Shown here: piece by piece, positions 62,616-64,000 of the stretch
Numbering within the stretch: the first letter of the stretch is position 1
How the letters are laid out: the number at the start of each line of letters is the position of its first letter
Origin: Oscillospiraceae bacterium
GTDB taxonomy: Bacteria > Bacillota > Clostridia > Oscillospirales > Ruminococcaceae
Direction of reading: 5' to 3'
Assembly (NCBI GenBank): GCA_017408395.1
Contig: JAFQUQ010000054.1
Location: 1 to 64,000 of the forward strand
Length of the DNA stretch: 64,000 nucleotides
Translations under genes and position numbers: made by a program
Notes under the pieces: model-generated
Told to the model about the DNA's origin: nothing
Databases searched by the model: none
What the model saw: the letters and a program-made list of their open reading frames with translations, nothing else

Positions 62616-62634
62616 GAGCAGGTCAGACCTGCTC
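62616..62634. repeat. Perfect 19-bp palindrome after the XRE gene
   Basis: GAGCAGGTC-a-GACCTGCTC lies about 90 bases past the XRE stop. With only one central base it suits a DNA-binding dimer more than an RNA hairpin, though it may help terminate transcription. The rest of 62527-62689 shows nothing else. Confidence 0.45.
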
Positions 62635-62689
62635 ACTTTCCAAAAAGCTGAACGATTCGGATTTACGGTTGTTTACGTTACAATAAAAC

Positions 62690-62742
62690 AAAAAAGCGGC
62701 AAGCCGCGCGTTCCTCTGGGGATTCCGCAATGGCTTGCCGCT
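62690..62742 (-). terminator. Terminator of the 62747 gene
   Basis: AGCGGCAAGCC and GGCTTGCCGCT form an 11-bp stem, followed on the minus strand by a TTTTTT run, right after the stop codon at 62747. Confidence 0.82.
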
Positions 62743-62746
62743 GTTA

Positions 62747-62977
62747 TTATAGCTTGAATGATTTTTCTATTGATTTCTCTATGGTTTTTCCAAGCTTTTC
62801 AAAATGCTTATCTATATAGGCTCTATATTCTCTGTCCTCTTGCTCCTGCTGAATTTCTGCCATAAATTCTCTTATCTCATCACAAACTTCCGCATAGTTT
62901 TCATATGCTGATTTTCCGTTTGTAGCACGTCTTATACCTGCCATATGCCTTTTCATTACATTATTGTAATTACGCAT
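62747..62977 (-). CDS. Small charged hypothetical protein of the mobile element
   Basis: The 76-residue protein starts MRNYNNVMKRHMAGIRRATNG and continues as a long charged helix (YAEVCDEIREFMAEIQQEQEDREYRAYIDKHFEKLGKTIEKS). It is probably an all-helical DNA- or protein-binding accessory factor; I recognise no family. AAAGGAGG lies eight bases before ATG 62977, so the longer in-frame reading through the upstream hairpin is rejected. Confidence 0.7.
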   Translation of the reverse strand: MRNYNNVMKRHMAGIRRATNGKSAYENYAEVCDEIREFMAEIQQEQEDREYRAYIDKHFEKLGKTIEKSIEKSFKL

Positions 62978-63003
62978 ATTTTTTCCTCCTTTCTTTTGAA
63001 CTT

Positions 63004-63062
63004 CGGTTGTGGGATAGTTGCTAAAGCCACGCGTAGCGAGGCTTTGCAACTCCCCACAACCC
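63004..63062. repeat. Large stem-loop between mobile-element genes
   Basis: GGTTGTGGGATAGTTGCTAAAGCC (63005-63028) pairs with GGCTTTGCAACTCCCCACAACC (63040-63061) with two small interruptions. Inside the loop CGC-GTA-GCG extends the stem. It lies between the stop of the 63095 gene and the start of the 62977 gene. A terminator role is unlikely (no T run); an origin, transfer site or mRNA-stability element is possible. Confidence 0.6.
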
Positions 63063-63094
63063 ATCTGTTTTATTTGAAAAATTCAGTTTATAAT

Positions 63095-63760
63095 TTAATC
63101 TGAATTGATTTCCTGTTCTATACTTTCTAAAGCATATTCAGTAAGCTTCTTTATTTTATCGTTGTAAAATCCGTTGATGTTAATGAGCGGTCTTTTAACA
63201 GCTTTGCCGCCGATTACACTATACATCTTTATGATTGCTTCATAATGGTTATAATCTTCATCATCAAAATGTAAATTTACATACTTCCAATAAACATTCC
63301 AAGCTTTTTTGTATTCTTCGTGAGATATCTCCTTATAACTTTCTTTATCTACTGAAAAATATCTGTATTCGCAAATATCTTCTATAAATAGATTTTGTCC
63401 TCTTAATTTTTTTACCCATTTATCTATTGTTTCTCTGCTGGGTGCTTCACCGAAGACCTCCTTTAATTTTTTCATCATCAACTTATGTGATAAAAGATTA
63501 AAATCATTATCATTGAAAAAGTAGTAAACAAAATACTTTAGCTTTGAAAAATTTGTTTGCGCTGGAAATTTTAATTCTAAAATACAAAACACTTTAAACT
63601 TGTCATTTATTCTATGTATATCAAACACATAACTTTCTTCAACTTTTGTCGCTGTAAAATCAACATTGTACCTTTTTAATTTGGCTTTTATATTCTTCAC
63701 TTCTATTGTTCCTAATATTTCAGACAGTTCTTCTTGTGTATAGACTCTTTCTTCAAGCAT
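63095..63760 (-). CDS. Hypothetical protein of the mobile element
   Basis: The 221-residue protein begins MLEERVYTQEELSEILG, which looks like a short helix-turn-helix. Aromatic-rich segments follow (FSKLKYFVYYFF, FGEAPSRETIDKWVKKLRGQN, ISHEEYKKAWNVYWKYVN). The middle EAPSRETIDKWVKKL suggests a second DNA-binding helix pair, as in replication or regulation proteins of plasmids. I recognise no family. ATG 63760 has GGAGG eight bases upstream; a GTG three codons earlier overlaps that site. Confidence 0.7.
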   Translation of the reverse strand: MLEERVYTQEELSEILGTIEVKNIKAKLKRYNVDFTATKVEESYVFDIHRINDKFKVFCILELKFPAQTNFSKLKYFVYYFFNDNDFNLLSHKLMMKKLKEVFGEAPSRETIDKWVKKLRGQNLFIEDICEYRYFSVDKESYKEISHEEYKKAWNVYWKYVNLHFDDEDYNHYEAIIKMYSVIGGKAVKRPLININGFYNDKIKKLTEYALESIEQEINSD

Positions 63761-63799
63761 ATTTTTCACCTCCTTTTATTGTTTCTGACTATTACCACA

Positions 63800-64000
63800 T
63801 TAAGCCGCAGTTTCCGTATTAACTGTGTCTGTTGTCTTTTCCTCTGTTGTCTTTTCCTCTGTTGTAGTTTCAGTGTTTTCAAGTTCTTCAACATCATATG
63901 TTCCGAACTTTTCAACCTCTGGGAATGTTTTAAGAAACCATTTCTTGATTGTTGCGTAGCTGAATCCTCTTGTGTGGCATTCGCCTATCAGGCGCATACC
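63800..64000 (-). CDS. Hypothetical protein, N-terminus cut by the window edge
   Basis: The frame is open to the right edge, so only the C-terminal 66 codons are visible. They read RLIGECHTRGFSYATIKKWFL...FPEVEKFGTYDVEELE, then a low-complexity Thr/Glu tail with a repeated TTEEK unit. The GFSYATIKKWFL stretch resembles a helix-turn-helix. An ATG at 63997 exists, but without visible upstream sequence it cannot be judged. It probably begins the operon with the 63095 and 62747 genes. Confidence 0.5.
   Translation of the reverse strand, partial: GMRLIGECHTRGFSYATIKKWFLKTFPEVEKFGTYDVEELENTETTTEEKTTEEKTTDTVNTETAA

Overview
The window looks like a chromosomal segment of an anaerobic gut Clostridia-class Firmicute, most likely a Ruminococcus-like member of the Oscillospiraceae. 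The reasons are the gene set (AddAB, RqcH, TrmFO, DprA, YqeK, YqeG, S21), strong TTGACA-17-TATAAT promoters, GGAGG ribosome binding sites, an [FeFe]-hydrogenase-type sensor and giant secreted repeat proteins. The genus is inferred, not proven. No tRNA, rRNA or CRISPR array was seen.

Layout. (1) 1-6890, mostly minus strand: hairpin-rich intergenic DNA; a hydrogenase-domain/chemoreceptor fusion; an operon glmS, polyprenyl-type glycosyltransferase, ppa; and an operon rpiB, upp. (2) 7055-17743, plus strand: rqcH, a small membrane protein, a 3-methyladenine DNA glycosylase, addB-addA, and a small membrane protein with an excisionase-like domain. (3) 17771-19236: the infC-rpmI-rplT operon with a leader, an attenuator-like terminator and a probable ATA start for IF3. 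(4) 19267-39394: a tightly packed housekeeping run: rRNA methyltransferase, dprA, topA, trmFO, two YcxB-like membrane proteins, plsX, rnc, radical SAM, smc, ftsY, rdgB, yhbY, nadD, yqeK, rsfS, a membrane protein, leuS. Then come rpsU with a structured leader, and yqeG. These genes cover translation, DNA processing, chromosome organisation, protein targeting, phospholipid entry and NAD synthesis.

(5) 40361-57718, minus strand: two tandem paralogous giant secreted proteins (about 3048 and 2562 residues). They share a signal peptide, InlB-like repeats, a C-terminal array of about 270-residue beta-rich units that I cannot assign to a family, homologous promoters and 5' leaders, and homologous terminators. 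Neither shows a sortase, dockerin or SLH anchor. This locus is the best candidate in the window for an undescribed system.

(6) 57858 to the right edge: an integrated mobile element, visibly more AT-rich. Its left boundary is marked by a 26-codon 3' fragment of a rubrerythrin/NADH-peroxidase-type gene with its terminator. About 140 bases further on, after paired direct repeats, lies a tyrosine integrase. The element carries a WYL regulator, a SHOCT membrane protein, a lipoprotein, a divergent pair of small regulators with a palindromic operator, and three plasmid/ICE-like genes of unknown function, the last cut by the window edge. The arrangement predicts an intact rubrerythrin-family gene at the element's far end, beyond the window.
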